NCBI GenBank assembly: GCA_903892415.1 | Contig: CAITIQ010000311.1 | Location: forward strand, 1 to 45,401 | Length of the DNA: 45,401 nucleotides | Origin: an uncultured delta proteobacterium | GTDB lineage: Bacteria > Myxococcota_A > Polyangia > Polyangiales > Polyangiaceae | Direction of reading: 5' to 3' | In this document: positions 16,761 to 26,256 of the stretch, piece after piece | How positions within the stretch are numbered: the first letter of the stretch is position 1 | How the letters are laid out: the number at the start of each line of letters is the position of its first letter | Translations under genes and position numbers: made by a program | Notes under the pieces: model-generated | Seen by the model: only the letters and a program-made list of their open reading frames with translations | The model's database searches: none | What the model was told of the DNA's origin: nothing

Positions 16761-16865
16761 GGCCTTCAGCATAGTCCATCGCGCGCGTAACAAGCACGTG
16801 GCGCGCACCACCTCTAAACAAAGCGTGGGCTTGGTCGCTGGGGAACCAGGATAGGCTCACGCGCG

Positions 16866-19817
16866 ATGCTTCACGAGACGCGAGCCTTCGCTCGAATCGC
16901 TCATACAGTCGACCCGCAACGAGCGATCGCGCTCGAACCTGACGTAAATGAGCTCTTTGGCAGCGGTTCGGTGGAAGCCAGTTTGGCGTTGTTGCTCGCG
17001 ACTGCGTATCCCCCGTTCGCAATCACGCTGTTCGCGCACCCCGAGCACATCCGAACTCTCGCGCACGTCGACTTGTCTCAATCCCGTTCGTTCGAGGACC
17101 ATCAAGCGGCGCTGACTGAGCTCAAAGGGGAGGGCTTTCGCCGTTCGCTTCGGCTGTACACGGTTTGCGAGAAGATGCGCATCGCGCTGCGCGAGCTGCT
17201 TCCTCATTCGCTCGGCGGCGCGGATATCGAGGCCTCGACCCGCGAGCTTTCTGAGCTAGCCGACGCAACCATACAGGCAGCGTTTTCTGAGGCCTACGAG
17301 AGCCTGTGCGAGCGCTTTGGCCGACCCTGCTTGTCCACTGGGGAGCCCTCGCGGTTTGTGGTCATGGGCATGGGCAAGCTCGGTGGGCGTGAACTCAATG
17401 CCGGTTCGGATGTCGACCTGATCTTCTTTTACGACAGCGATGCTGGCGAGGTTCGTCGCGAAGGCGAATCAGAGGCGAATCTCGACGCGCCCAGCATCCA
17501 TGAGTTCTGGCAAAGGGTCGCCAAACGGCTCACCGCGACGCTGGAGGAGCTAACCGAAGACGGCCAGGTGTGGCGCGTCGACCTACGCTTGCGCCCCGAT
17601 GGTGCCTCGGGAGCGATGGTGTTGCCGATCGTCTCGCTTGAACGCTACTACGAGTCCTTCGGTCGGTTGTGGGAGCGAGCCGCGCTGATTCGTGCGCGGC
17701 CTGTCGCCGGGAGCCTCGCTCTAGGCGAGGAGATCTTGGAGATACTGACGCCCTTCGTGTGGCGTAAGCGCATCGACCCAACCCTAGCGCGCGAGCTGCA
17801 TCAGCTCGTCCGCCGCAGCCGCATTGAGCTCTGTTCCGATCCTGAGCGAGACCTCAAGCTCGGACCGGGCGGCATTCGCGAGGCCGAGTTCTTCGTCCAG
17901 ACGCTGCAGCTCGTGTGGGGCGGAAAAGATGCCACGGTTCGCTCGCGTCCAACGCTCGCGGCACTGCGGCAGCTCGAGGCGAGAGGCCTCGTGACCGAGG
18001 GCGAGACGCGCGACATCACCGACGGCTACCTTTTGCTTCGCCGTGCCGAGCATGCGGTGCAGTGGGTGACCGGCGTCCAAACGCACAGCCTTCCGCTCGG
18101 GGACGACCTCGAGCGTATCGCGCGGATCCTGGGCTTCAAGAGCGCGCTCTCGCTGCTGCCGTATCTCGAGTCCCATCGGCGCCGCGTTGAGCAACGCTTT
18201 GCCTCTCTGCTCCCAGAGGAAGCAGGCGCCGACGACGAGTGGGGCGAAATGCTGGTCTCGATCGAGCAACGTGACCATCAGGGTTTGGCGCTCGCGGTGC
18301 GCAAACGACTGCCCAACTCGGAGGATTTGCCCAGCGACGACGAAGGGGTGCTCAGGCTCGCCGCGTCTTTGCTCGAACTCGGCGCGCATCCCGACGCTCC
18401 GCTCGGCCCGCGCACCCAGGAGTCGAGCCCTGGCTTTGTCGACAGTCTGCTTTCATCGTTGTTTGACGCTGTCGATCCAGTGCAGGCGGCGAGCTACCTG
18501 CGCGTCTTCTTCGCTCGCATCAAGCAGCAAGCGGTCTACGTCCGACTGCTTGCCGGCGACCCTCCGGCGCTGCGTCGCTTGATCTCGCTCCTGGGTGCGA
18601 GCTCCTTCGTCGGAGACGCGCTGTGCAACAACCCCGACCTCGGCGACATGATCTTGTTCCAGCGTGATCTGCTCACCGAAGGTCGGGTGCGCGCGGACGT
18701 GCGCGCAGCGCTCGAGGTAGAACCGGCGCCAGATGAAGATCCCGCGGAGGCCTTGATCGGCGCTTTGCGGCTAGCGAAGACGCGGCTCACGCTCGAGGTC
18801 GCCGTCCACGACCTTTCTTCGGCCTACAAGGTAGCTGACGTCAACGCTCTGCTTTCGACCCTCGCCGAGACCGCCCTGGCGTGCTCGATCGAGCGCGCGC
18901 TTCCAGGCTGTCGTGGCCTTTCGATTCTTGCGATGGGCAAGCTCGGGGGTCGCGAGATCAGCTACGGCTCGGACCTCGACGTCGTGTTTGTCTTCGAGCC
19001 TACGGTGCTCGCGAGCCCGGAAGACGCGCCCTACCACTTTGCAAAAATCGCTCGTCGGGTCATTCGCACAATTTCGACCTTTCACGGCGCAGGGCCGGGC
19101 TATGAGCTCGACGCGCGGCTGCGTCCGAGTGGCAATCAGGGGCTTTTGGTAACGAGCCTCGATTCGCTGGCTTCCTATCATGGCGTCGGCAACGAGCGTT
19201 CGGGTCCGCGCGCCCAGGTCTGGGAGCGCATGGCGCTGGTTCGAGCACGTTTCGTCGCGGGCGATGCCGAACTAGGTGAGCGTGCCGAGTCGCTGATGCG
19301 CACAATCGCCTTTGGCCCAGCTCCGCCACGCGCTGCCGCTGCACAGGAGATTCGGCGGGTCCGCGAGAGGGTGCTGCTCGAGATGGCGCGCGAGAAGGAA
19401 GGCCGCTTCGACATCAAGTTGGGCCGCGGCGGCTTGCTCGAACTCGAGTTTGTGGTGCAGTTCAATCAGCTGCTCTATGGCCACTCGCTGGGTGGCTTGG
19501 CGCAGAGCCGTGACACAAAGACGGCCTTGGTGGCCCTCACAGAAGGAGGGGCGATCTCGCAGGTGGATGGCGCGGCGCTAAGCGAGGCGCACACCTTCTT
19601 GCGACGGCTCGAGGCGCGGGTGCGGGTCTCGCGAGCCGACGCCGCTCACGTGCTTGATACTCGCCACGCGAGCCTCGAGACACTTGCGCGGCGCATGGGG
19701 CTTCGCGGACGGCCGTTTTCAACCGCAGGGCAAGAGCTGGTGGCGCGCTACCGTGAGCATACCGAGCGGGTGCGCGCCGTTTATGAGCGGCTGTTCGTCG
19801 TCGACGACGCGGGCTAG
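16866..19817 (+). CDS. glnE: Bifunctional glutamine synthetase adenylyltransferase/adenylyl-removing enzyme
   Basis: 983 residues, normal for GlnE. Two nucleotidyltransferase domains are visible: the first has MGKLGGRELNAGSDVDLIFF (about 168-187, adenylyl-removing half) and the second MGKLGGREISYGSDLDVVFV (about 688-707, adenylylating half). Each keeps the GSDxD metal-binding Asp pair. RLRPDG/RLRPSG and KLGPGGIREAEF/KLGRGGLLELEF repeats follow in each half. It tunes glutamine synthetase to nitrogen status together with PII. Its TAG stop shares CTAG with the stop of the convergent Cys-rich lipoprotein gene. Confidence 0.96.
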   Translation: MLHETRAFARIAHTVDPQRAIALEPDVNELFGSGSVEASLALLLATAYPPFAITLFAHPEHIRTLAHVDLSQSRSFEDHQAALTELKGEGFRRSLRLYTVCEKMRIALRELLPHSLGGADIEASTRELSELADATIQAAFSEAYESLCERFGRPCLSTGEPSRFVVMGMGKLGGRELNAGSDVDLIFFYDSDAGEVRREGESEANLDAPSIHEFWQRVAKRLTATLEELTEDGQVWRVDLRLRPDGASGAMVLPIVSLERYYESFGRLWERAALIRARPVAGSLALGEEILEILTPFVWRKRIDPTLARELHQLVRRSRIELCSDPERDLKLGPGGIREAEFFVQTLQLVWGGKDATVRSRPTLAALRQLEARGLVTEGETRDITDGYLLLRRAEHAVQWVTGVQTHSLPLGDDLERIARILGFKSALSLLPYLESHRRRVEQRFASLLPEEAGADDEWGEMLVSIEQRDHQGLALAVRKRLPNSEDLPSDDEGVLRLAASLLELGAHPDAPLGPRTQESSPGFVDSLLSSLFDAVDPVQAASYLRVFFARIKQQAVYVRLLAGDPPALRRLISLLGASSFVGDALCNNPDLGDMILFQRDLLTEGRVRADVRAALEVEPAPDEDPAEALIGALRLAKTRLTLEVAVHDLSSAYKVADVNALLSTLAETALACSIERALPGCRGLSILAMGKLGGREISYGSDLDVVFVFEPTVLASPEDAPYHFAKIARRVIRTISTFHGAGPGYELDARLRPSGNQGLLVTSLDSLASYHGVGNERSGPRAQVWERMALVRARFVAGDAELGERAESLMRTIAFGPAPPRAAAAQEIRRVRERVLLEMAREKEGRFDIKLGRGGLLELEFVVQFNQLLYGHSLGGLAQSRDTKTALVALTEGGAISQVDGAALSEAHTFLRRLEARVRVSRADAAHVLDTRHASLETLARRMGLRGRPFSTAGQELVARYREHTERVRAVYERLFVVDDAG

Positions 19818-21571
19818 AGGCAATCCCCTGCACAGTTGATACCGAGGCAGCCCAACGTCTGAAGCGCCTGGGGATCGTTTCCACATTGGAAGAAGCAAGC
19901 AAAGGGCTGAGCTCCGCCCTGAACGCATTGCAGGAAACAACCGACTGTCTGAATACAGTTGGGAGAGCCCAAACAATTCAATAGCTGGCTGCAACAGTTG
20001 CCGGCGATGCAGTCGCCGCAAGCCGAGCCATCGCTGGGGCAGCTCGAGGGCCCACAGAACCCGGCAATACAGATGCCCGAGCAACATTCGTCCGGGCCGC
20101 CACAGAACGAGCCATCGGCCGAGCACTGCTCCTCACACAGGCCGTTTACGCAGTTGTTGCTGCAGCAATCCTCGAAGGAGCCGCACATGTTGCCGGTGGG
20201 TAGACAGGCCGGCTCACAGACCCCGCCGGTGCACGTTCCGCTGCAACAATCCGCGCCGATCATGCAGCCAAGTCCGTCGGGGGTGCACACCCCGCAGTTC
20301 GCTCCACAGACGTTTTGCGCGAGGGCGACGCAATTCGCTCCCCACTGGCCGCTGCAGCACGAAGGGTCGTTGTCGCAGACCGCGCTCGCACAGGCGCTGC
20401 AACCATCGACCAGCGGCGCACCTTGCACGCAGACATCATGACTGCACGCCGGCACCGACCCGCACGCGCCGTTGTTGCACTGTCCGCTGCAACACTCGTC
20501 GGCGGCACTGCACATCGAGCCGTCGGGCGAGCAGTTGTTGCACGCCATGCAGATTGATTGCGCCTCTGAGACGCAGATGGCATCCCAGAAACTCTGGCAG
20601 CAGAAGGAGTCCTGTGCGCACACGGCCTCCTCACACGGTCCGCACGCCGGACTGAGCGCATTGCCCTCGACGCAAACGTCGTGGTCGCACTGGAGCGGGC
20701 CACAGAATCCGCCCTCGCAGGTACCGCTGCAACACTCGTTGTTGAAACCACCAGCGCAAGGCGAGCCATTGGGAGCGCACGGCGGCTGGCACGTAAAGTC
20801 GATATCGCTGCAGTTACCCGAACAGCACTCTTGGTCCACCATGCAGGCGGAGAAGTTGGGGACGCACGGTCCGCCACATACCCCAAGGTCACAGATCCCG
20901 GAGCAGCACTCCTCCTCGATAGAACAGAGCGAACCATTGGGTTGACAGCCCTGACACAGCCCAGCGGTGCACTGTCCGGTGCAGCACTGCCCGGCGAAGT
21001 CGCACTCGAAGCCGTTGGGAAGGCACGCAGCGTCGCACACCCCGCCCACGCAGTTACCGGAGCAACACTGGGTGCTCACCTCACAGCCGAAGCCCTCGTT
21101 CAAACACTCGTTGATGCATACGTTGCCGGCGCACTGAAGCGAGCAACACTGGCCGTCGCGCGAACACTGCTCACCTTCGGTCGAACACGAGCCGAGACAG
21201 GTCCCTTCGGGACCACATGCCGCCGAGCAGCAGTCGATCCCGCTATCGCAGGGGGCACCCGTATCTCCACACGTGACTGCGATGCATACTCCCTGGTCGC
21301 AGCTGCCTGAGCAGCAGGAGCCATCGCTCTCACAAAGGTCGCCGTTGTCCAAACAGACGCTGGGTCCACAACTTCCGGCTTCACAGATCCCGCTGCAGCA
21401 AAGATCCGGATCGTTGCAGGGAAGCCCGTCTGCCTGGCACTCGGAGCCACCGTTGCCACCGTTGTTGTCTGGTTGCCCCTCGAGAGCGTCCCTAGCTCCG
21501 CAAGCTGCGAGCGCGGCGAGCATCGCCAGGAGGGTGAGCGTGGACAGCTTGGGCGGTTGAGCGGAAAACAC
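19814..21571 (-). CDS. Large knottin-like Cys-rich repeat lipoprotein
   Basis: 585 residues from a GTG at 21571. The signal peptide ends in a lipobox (LAALAAC). After a short Gly/Asn linker nearly the whole protein is tandem repeats of about 35 residues of the form C-x3-G-x2-C-x5-CCSG-x-C-x2-G-x-C. Two inserted modules have the pattern CxHDVCxxGxxLxxxC, a DxxCCxxxW centre and CV, and a closing C; a third copy is in the 22687-23472 protein. The C-terminal ~60 residues are a different Cys-rich region. Likely a rigid disulfide-stabilised surface protein; no enzymatic motif seen. Confidence 0.8.
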   Translation of the reverse strand: MFSAQPPKLSTLTLLAMLAALAACGARDALEGQPDNNGGNGGSECQADGLPCNDPDLCCSGICEAGSCGPSVCLDNGDLCESDGSCCSGSCDQGVCIAVTCGDTGAPCDSGIDCCSAACGPEGTCLGSCSTEGEQCSRDGQCCSLQCAGNVCINECLNEGFGCEVSTQCCSGNCVGGVCDAACLPNGFECDFAGQCCTGQCTAGLCQGCQPNGSLCSIEEECCSGICDLGVCGGPCVPNFSACMVDQECCSGNCSDIDFTCQPPCAPNGSPCAGGFNNECCSGTCEGGFCGPLQCDHDVCVEGNALSPACGPCEEAVCAQDSFCCQSFWDAICVSEAQSICMACNNCSPDGSMCSAADECCSGQCNNGACGSVPACSHDVCVQGAPLVDGCSACASAVCDNDPSCCSGQWGANCVALAQNVCGANCGVCTPDGLGCMIGADCCSGTCTGGVCEPACLPTGNMCGSFEDCCSNNCVNGLCEEQCSADGSFCGGPDECCSGICIAGFCGPSSCPSDGSACGDCIAGNCCSQLLNCLGSPNCIQTVGCFLQCVQGGAQPFACFFQCGNDPQALQTLGCLGINCAGDCL

Positions 21572-21574
21572 GGC

Positions 21575-21599
21575 GGCAGCCTACCAGAAGGAGGCTGCC
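21575..21599. other. Strong hairpin just upstream of the Cys-rich lipoprotein start
   Basis: GGCAGCCT (21575-21582) and AGGCTGCC (21592-21599) form a perfect 8-bp stem with a 9-nt loop. It lies 4 nt before the GTG start of the minus-strand gene, so it may be a leader structure affecting translation, or the end of the preceding transcript. There is no T-run. Confidence 0.4.
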
Positions 21600-21702
21600 A
21601 CCTACACAGGGGCCGTAAGGCTGTATCAAGAAATCCAGAGTAAGAAACTCGACCTACGTCGCGCGCCGCTCGCCCGAGCATCCGGGTCCGGCAAAGTGCT
21701 GG

Positions 21703-22518
21703 TTAGCTGCGTCCGCGCGGGGACTTCGACTTCTTGTTTCGGCTCGGGGACTTGCGCGTGGGCGACTTTTTCTGCGGTTGCACGCTTTTCTGCGGCTGGA
21801 CGCGGGCACTCCCTGAATTGGACGGGCTCTCGAAGCTCGCCGGTCGTGTCTCTTTGCTCCGGCTGCGACTGCTGCTGCTCGTTGATTGGCTGGCGCGGCT
21901 GCTGGGCTCGCTCTGGCCGAATCCCGAGGTCTCCGTCGAACTCCGCTTCGACGAACTGGGCTGGCTGTGCGCGCCCCGGTCCGCCTGCGTCTCGGGAGCT
22001 GAATTGGTCGCTACCTTGGCGTGGTCCGCGTCGACGCGGTTTGAACTCGAGGTCGCTTTGCCCTCGATGGAGGCCTGGGCTTCGTGGTTCTGAGGCTGTT
22101 GCTTTTGCGGGTGGGCCGGGAGGTGATCCTGCGGCGTTTGCGGCGCGCGAACTACGTACGCATCATTACCGCCCGCGTAGCGGACGTAGGCGTGATGGCG
22201 TTGGTGGTGGAGGTGGCCAGGCACGAAGCTCACGGACGTCGTCGACCAGGGCGTGTTCCAGCAGGAGGAGCTGAACCAGACGCCGTCATCGTAGTAGTAG
22301 TAGCTCCCGCCCACGTAATAGACGGCGGTGTCGTAGTCGCGCACGACGTAGACGCCATCTCCCACGTAAACCAGGGTGGGGGCGTCGTTGAACACCACAA
22401 CGCGGCGGCGCGGCACGTAGACAACGTCATCCTCGTAGACGGTGGCGGTACAACCGCTGGCCAACGGGGCGATGAACGTGGCAACGAGCAAGATCGAGCG
22501 GGCCGCACTGCGAAACAT
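21703..22518 (-). CDS. Lipoprotein with Tyr-rich strand region and Ser/Arg/Lys-rich tail
   Basis: 271 residues from the ATG at 22518, set by GGAGGA four nucleotides upstream; the frame is open to 22599. The signal peptide ends in a lipobox (PLASGC). Residues about 30-110 are rich in Tyr/Val/Asp (VYVGDGVYVVRDYDTAVYYV, then GGSYYYYDDGVWF), like YXWGXW-type outer-membrane lipoproteins. A His-rich stretch (GHLHHQRHHAY) follows, and the last ~140 residues are low-complexity Ser/Gln then strongly basic (KKSPTRKSPSRNKKSKSP). The basic tail could bind polysaccharide or DNA (inference). Confidence 0.75.
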   Translation of the reverse strand: MFRSAARSILLVATFIAPLASGCTATVYEDDVVYVPRRRVVVFNDAPTLVYVGDGVYVVRDYDTAVYYVGGSYYYYDDGVWFSSSCWNTPWSTTSVSFVPGHLHHQRHHAYVRYAGGNDAYVVRAPQTPQDHLPAHPQKQQPQNHEAQASIEGKATSSSNRVDADHAKVATNSAPETQADRGAHSQPSSSKRSSTETSGFGQSEPSSRASQSTSSSSRSRSKETRPASFESPSNSGSARVQPQKSVQPQKKSPTRKSPSRNKKSKSPRGRS

Positions 22519-22629
22519 GGATCCTCCAAAAGAAAGGCTGTGGGACATGGGCGCCGGGATTTCTTGGCCCGAAACTCTTGTCGCCGTTTGGTTGGTCACA
22601 TTGAAGCCTACGCGACCACTCGAATTTGT

Positions 22630-22667
22630 CTCCCTTGGGAGGGCAAGAGAGCAGGTTTTTGTTGCCC
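22630..22667. other. Hairpins downstream of the shorter Cys-rich lipoprotein
   Basis: CTCCC/GGGAG (22630-22641) and GGGCAA/TTGCCC (22641-22667) form two adjacent stems just past the stop of the minus-strand gene at 22687. No clean T-tract. A possible weak terminator for that gene. Confidence 0.3.
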
Positions 22668-22686
22668 TGGAGTCAATCGCCTGCGG

Positions 22687-23472
22687 CTAGCAACCCTGCC
22701 CGCACAGATTTCCCACCGCCATCACGCACTTTTGGTCCCACTGCATCGTGCAGCAGAAGTTGTCTGCGGCGCAGATCGCGGCTGCGCATGGCCCGCAGCC
22801 GCTGTTGAGCGGTTGGCCCTGGTTGCAGACCGGGTGCGCGCAGTTCGACAGGCCACACAAGCCTTGGTCACAACCGCCAATGCAGCATTCCGCGGGAGTT
22901 GAGCAAGACAGCCCGTTCGCCAAACACTGGCCCTGGCAAACGCCGTTGGCGCAGTTGCCGGAGCAACAATCGCCCGGACCTCCGCAGGGCTGTCCGTTCG
23001 GCTCGCAGGTTGCTGCTCCGCAGGTCCCGTTGGTGCATGCTCCACTGCAACAGCTCCCAGGGGCGGAGCAAGCGGTTCCGTCGGGGTCACACTGCCCGCC
23101 GCCTCCACAGAGTCCGTCGCTGCACGAGCCCGAGCAACATTCCGTAGGAGAAGCACAGCCAAAGCCGTCGCTCTGGCAAACCGGCTGGGTGCAGCGCTCC
23201 TCTTCGCACTCGCCGCTGCAGCAGGAACTGCCGAAGTCGCAGAGCTGGCCTGCCGCGAGGCACGTCGCTTGGCAGCTTCCCTCAGAGCATACGCCCGAGC
23301 AACATTCTGAAGCTTCTACGCAGGCGCCGAAGCTAGAGCACGCACTTGAGCCGCCTCCACCGTCTTGCGTCTGGCCACCAGCACCACCCTCAGGTCCGCC
23401 GCCGAAGTAGACTTTGGGCGTGTCGGAACAGCCGAGGCCAACCAACGTCAATGCGGCAAGCAGCGTTCGCAC
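22687..23472 (-). CDS. Shorter knottin-like Cys-rich repeat lipoprotein
   Basis: 261 residues from a GTG at 23472. Lipobox LVGLGC, then a Gly-rich linker and five or six repeats of the same C-x3-G-x2-C-x5-CCSG-x-C type as the 19814-21571 protein. It ends with one CAHPVC module, with a [11 protein letters not shown] core, that matches the two inserted modules of the larger paralogue. The two genes flank one lipoprotein gene on the same strand, suggesting local duplication of a surface-protein family. Divergent from the DUF444 gene. Confidence 0.8.
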   Translation of the reverse strand: MRTLLAALTLVGLGCSDTPKVYFGGGPEGGAGGQTQDGGGGSSACSSFGACVEASECCSGVCSEGSCQATCLAAGQLCDFGSSCCSGECEEERCTQPVCQSDGFGCASPTECCSGSCSDGLCGGGGQCDPDGTACSAPGSCCSGACTNGTCGAATCEPNGQPCGGPGDCCSGNCANGVCQGQCLANGLSCSTPAECCIGGCDQGLCGLSNCAHPVCNQGQPLNSGCGPCAAAICAADNFCCTMQWDQKCVMAVGNLCGQGC

Positions 23473-23594
23473 GCGCGCATTCTACAGCTAGAAGCCCGTT
23501 CGACCAGAGGTTTACGGCACTGCTCGCCGTGCGAGTGGTCTGCGCGCAAACTTCGGGGGCGACGGCCCAGGCTCACCTGCTATCGTTGCTCGCG

Positions 23595-24695
23595 GTGAAA
23601 ATCGATCAGGACCACGGCCGCTTCCGCCAGATCGTTCGAGGCAAAGTTCGCGAGAATTTGCGCCGCTACATCTCCACAGGAGAACTCGTCGGTCGCAAAG
23701 GCAAAGACCGCGTCTCCATCCCCATCCCGCAGATCGACATTCCGAGATTTCGGTTTGGCGATAAGCAGAAGGGTGGAGTCGGGCAGGGGGACGGTGAAGC
23801 CGGAGATCCTGTTTCGGGTGAGGAGGGGGAGGGCGGGCAAGGTAAGGCCGGCAAAGACCAAGGCGACCACACGCTCGAGGTGGACGTAACGCTCGATGAA
23901 CTCGCTGACATCCTCGGCGAGGAGCTGCAGCTCCCCAACATCGAGGACAAGGGCAAGAGCAAGATCTCGAACGCCCACGACAAGTACAGCGGCATCCGTC
24001 GTGTTGGGCCTGAGTCGCTGCGGCACTTCAAGCGCACCTACCGCGAAGCGCTCAAGCGCATGATCGCCAGCGGCACCTTCAAGCCGAACAACCCGGTGGT
24101 CGTGCCCGTCCCCGATGACAAACGCTACCGGTCCTGGAAGACCATCAACGAGCCGATCGCGAACGCGGTCATCATCTACATGATGGACGTTTCAGGCTCG
24201 ATGGGCGACGAGCAGAAGGAGATCGTCCGCATCGAGTCCTTCTGGATCGATATGTGGCTCTCCAAGCAATACAAGGGCATCGAATCGCGCTTCATCATCC
24301 ATGACGCGGTTGCCCGCGAGGTTGACCGCGAGACCTTCTTTCACACGCGAGAATCGGGCGGAACGATGATCTCCTCGGCGTACAAGCTGTGCGCCCAAAT
24401 GATCCGCGACGAGTACCCGCCGTCCGAATGGAACATCTACCCGTTCCATTTTTCGGATGGAGACAACTGGTCGATGGACGACACATTGGCCTGCGTCGAG
24501 CTGATGAAGCGCGAGATCCTCCCGGCCTCCAATCTGTTCTCGTACGGTCAAGTGGAGAGCCCTTACGGCTCAGGCCAGTTCATCAAAGATCTGCGCGAGC
24601 ACTTCAAGGCGGATGAGCGCGTGGTGGTCAGCGAGATTCGAGACAAGGACGCGATCGTGGGCAGCATCAAAGAGTTTCTCGGGAGAGGGAAATGA
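23595..24695 (+). CDS. DUF444/YeaH (UPF0229) family protein
   Basis: 366 residues from a GTG at 23595, where family homology begins ([20 protein letters not shown]); the open frame upstream is non-homologous and no ribosome-binding site is obvious. A charged Gly-rich linker is at about 60-95. A VWA-like fold starts at [12 protein letters not shown], a MIDAS-type DxSxS motif, and continues to YSYG-like [13 protein letters not shown] near the end. In Proteobacteria this protein works with a SpoVR-family protein and the kinase PrkA/YeaG in stress adaptation. The stop overlaps the SpoVR ATG (ATGA at 24692-24695). No PrkA gene is present in this window. Confidence 0.92.
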   Translation: MKIDQDHGRFRQIVRGKVRENLRRYISTGELVGRKGKDRVSIPIPQIDIPRFRFGDKQKGGVGQGDGEAGDPVSGEEGEGGQGKAGKDQGDHTLEVDVTLDELADILGEELQLPNIEDKGKSKISNAHDKYSGIRRVGPESLRHFKRTYREALKRMIASGTFKPNNPVVVPVPDDKRYRSWKTINEPIANAVIIYMMDVSGSMGDEQKEIVRIESFWIDMWLSKQYKGIESRFIIHDAVAREVDRETFFHTRESGGTMISSAYKLCAQMIRDEYPPSEWNIYPFHFSDGDNWSMDDTLACVELMKREILPASNLFSYGQVESPYGSGQFIKDLREHFKADERVVVSEIRDKDAIVGSIKEFLGRGK

Positions 24696-26245
24696 GCAAA
24701 TTCGCCCTCAATACGGCTCTTCCTCGCTATCTGCGCGTCGAGCAAGATCGCATCGAGGCGATCGCCAGAGACTTCGGTCTCGACTTCTTCCCGGTCGTCT
24801 TCGAGATGTTGAAGTACGACCAAATGAACGAGGTCGCAGCGTACAGCGGCTTCCCCAGTCGCTATCCGCATTGGCGCTTCGGCATGGAGTACGAGCAGCT
24901 CGCCAAGAGCTACGAGTACGGCCTGTCGAAGATTTACGAGATGGTGATCAACAACAACCCCTCGTACGCCTACCTGTTGGAAGGCAACTCCCTCACCGAG
25001 CAGCGCTTGGTGATGGCGCACGTGCTCGGCCACGTGGACTTTTTCAAGAACAACTTCTGCTTCCGCGCGACCGATCTCGACGCTCCCAAGCCGCTCTTGG
25101 ACCCGATGCGGAGGCCGGAGAAGTACGATCCCGATCGTCGTTGGATCGACAGGATGGCCAACCACGGTAGCCGCATTGCACGGCATATCGAGCGCCATGG
25201 CATCAACAAGGTCGAGTCGTTCCTCGACCAGTGTCTCTCGCTCGAGAACCTCATTGATCCTTGGGCACCGTTCACCGGCAAGCCCCCCAAGCCTCGTGAC
25301 CCCGAGGAAGCTCCGCAGCCCGTACCGAAGCTCGCGGCCAAGGAGTACATGGAGGACTTCATCAACCCGAAGGAGTACCTCGACGCGCAACGCAAGAAGC
25401 AGGAAGAGGCCAAGACCGAGCTACGCAATCCTGCTCGGCCTGAGCGCGACGTACTCAAGTTCCTCCTGGATTCAGCGCCGCTCGAACGGTGGGAGCGCGA
25501 CGTGCTCGAGGTGATCCGAGACGAGGCCTACTACTTCGTACCGCAGCGCCAAACCAAGATCATGAACGAGGGTTGGGCCTCCTATTGGCATTCGCGGATG
25601 ATGACCGAGAAGGTCCTCGATGCCTCGGAGATCGTTGATTACGCCGACGCCAACGCAGGCGTCATGGCGACGGCGCCGGGTCGCTTCAACCCTTACAAGG
25701 TTGGCGTCGAGCTCTACCGCTACGTCGAGGACCGCTGGAACAAAGGCCAGTTTGGTAAGGAGTGGGAAGAGTGTGATGACCTCGACGAAAAGCGTCGTTG
25801 GGACATGCGCCTCGGCCTCGGCCGCAAGAAGATCTTCGAGGTGCGTGCGCTCTACAATGACGTCACCTTCATCGATGAGTTCCTAACGCCCGAGTTCTGC
25901 ATCGCTCAGAAGCTCTACACCTTCGGCTTTTCGGGTCGCAACGAGCGCTTCGAGATCGAGAGCCGCAAGTTCAAGGACGTGAAAGAGAAGCTGTTGTTTC
26001 AGCTCACGAACTTCGGTGACCCGTACATCCGAGTGGTCGACGGCAACTTTCAGAACCGCGGTGAGTTGCTGATGAGCCACGAGCATATGGGAACGGATCT
26101 TCGTCACGATTACGCGAAAGAGACGCTGTCTGCGCTGGTTCGCGTTTGGAAACGGCCCGTGACGTTGGTCACCAAGCTCGAGCAGAAGTCCGTCGCGCTG
26201 AAGTACGACGGCTCCGAACATTCCGTGTCACCCTACAAAGTGTGA
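24692..26245 (+). CDS. SpoVR family protein (YcgB-like)
   Basis: 517 residues, usual family length. Typical blocks are [20 protein letters not shown] near the N-terminus, [20 protein letters not shown], the [11 protein letters not shown] metal-site-like His region, and [13 protein letters not shown] (about 290-302). The family is linked to spore cortex formation in Bacillus and to stress or biofilm states in Gram-negatives; biochemistry is unsettled. It is translationally coupled to the DUF444 gene. In myxobacteria a development or stress role is plausible but inferred. Confidence 0.93.
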   Translation: MSKFALNTALPRYLRVEQDRIEAIARDFGLDFFPVVFEMLKYDQMNEVAAYSGFPSRYPHWRFGMEYEQLAKSYEYGLSKIYEMVINNNPSYAYLLEGNSLTEQRLVMAHVLGHVDFFKNNFCFRATDLDAPKPLLDPMRRPEKYDPDRRWIDRMANHGSRIARHIERHGINKVESFLDQCLSLENLIDPWAPFTGKPPKPRDPEEAPQPVPKLAAKEYMEDFINPKEYLDAQRKKQEEAKTELRNPARPERDVLKFLLDSAPLERWERDVLEVIRDEAYYFVPQRQTKIMNEGWASYWHSRMMTEKVLDASEIVDYADANAGVMATAPGRFNPYKVGVELYRYVEDRWNKGQFGKEWEECDDLDEKRRWDMRLGLGRKKIFEVRALYNDVTFIDEFLTPEFCIAQKLYTFGFSGRNERFEIESRKFKDVKEKLLFQLTNFGDPYIRVVDGNFQNRGELLMSHEHMGTDLRHDYAKETLSALVRVWKRPVTLVTKLEQKSVALKYDGSEHSVSPYKV

Positions 26246-26256
26246 CCCTCTGCCTG

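Noticed and set aside
20260..20937. 225-codon minus-strand frame inside the Cys-rich lipoprotein gene
   Set aside because: Out-of-frame reading of the CCSG repeats, giving Arg/Ala/Ser-rich sequence without structure.
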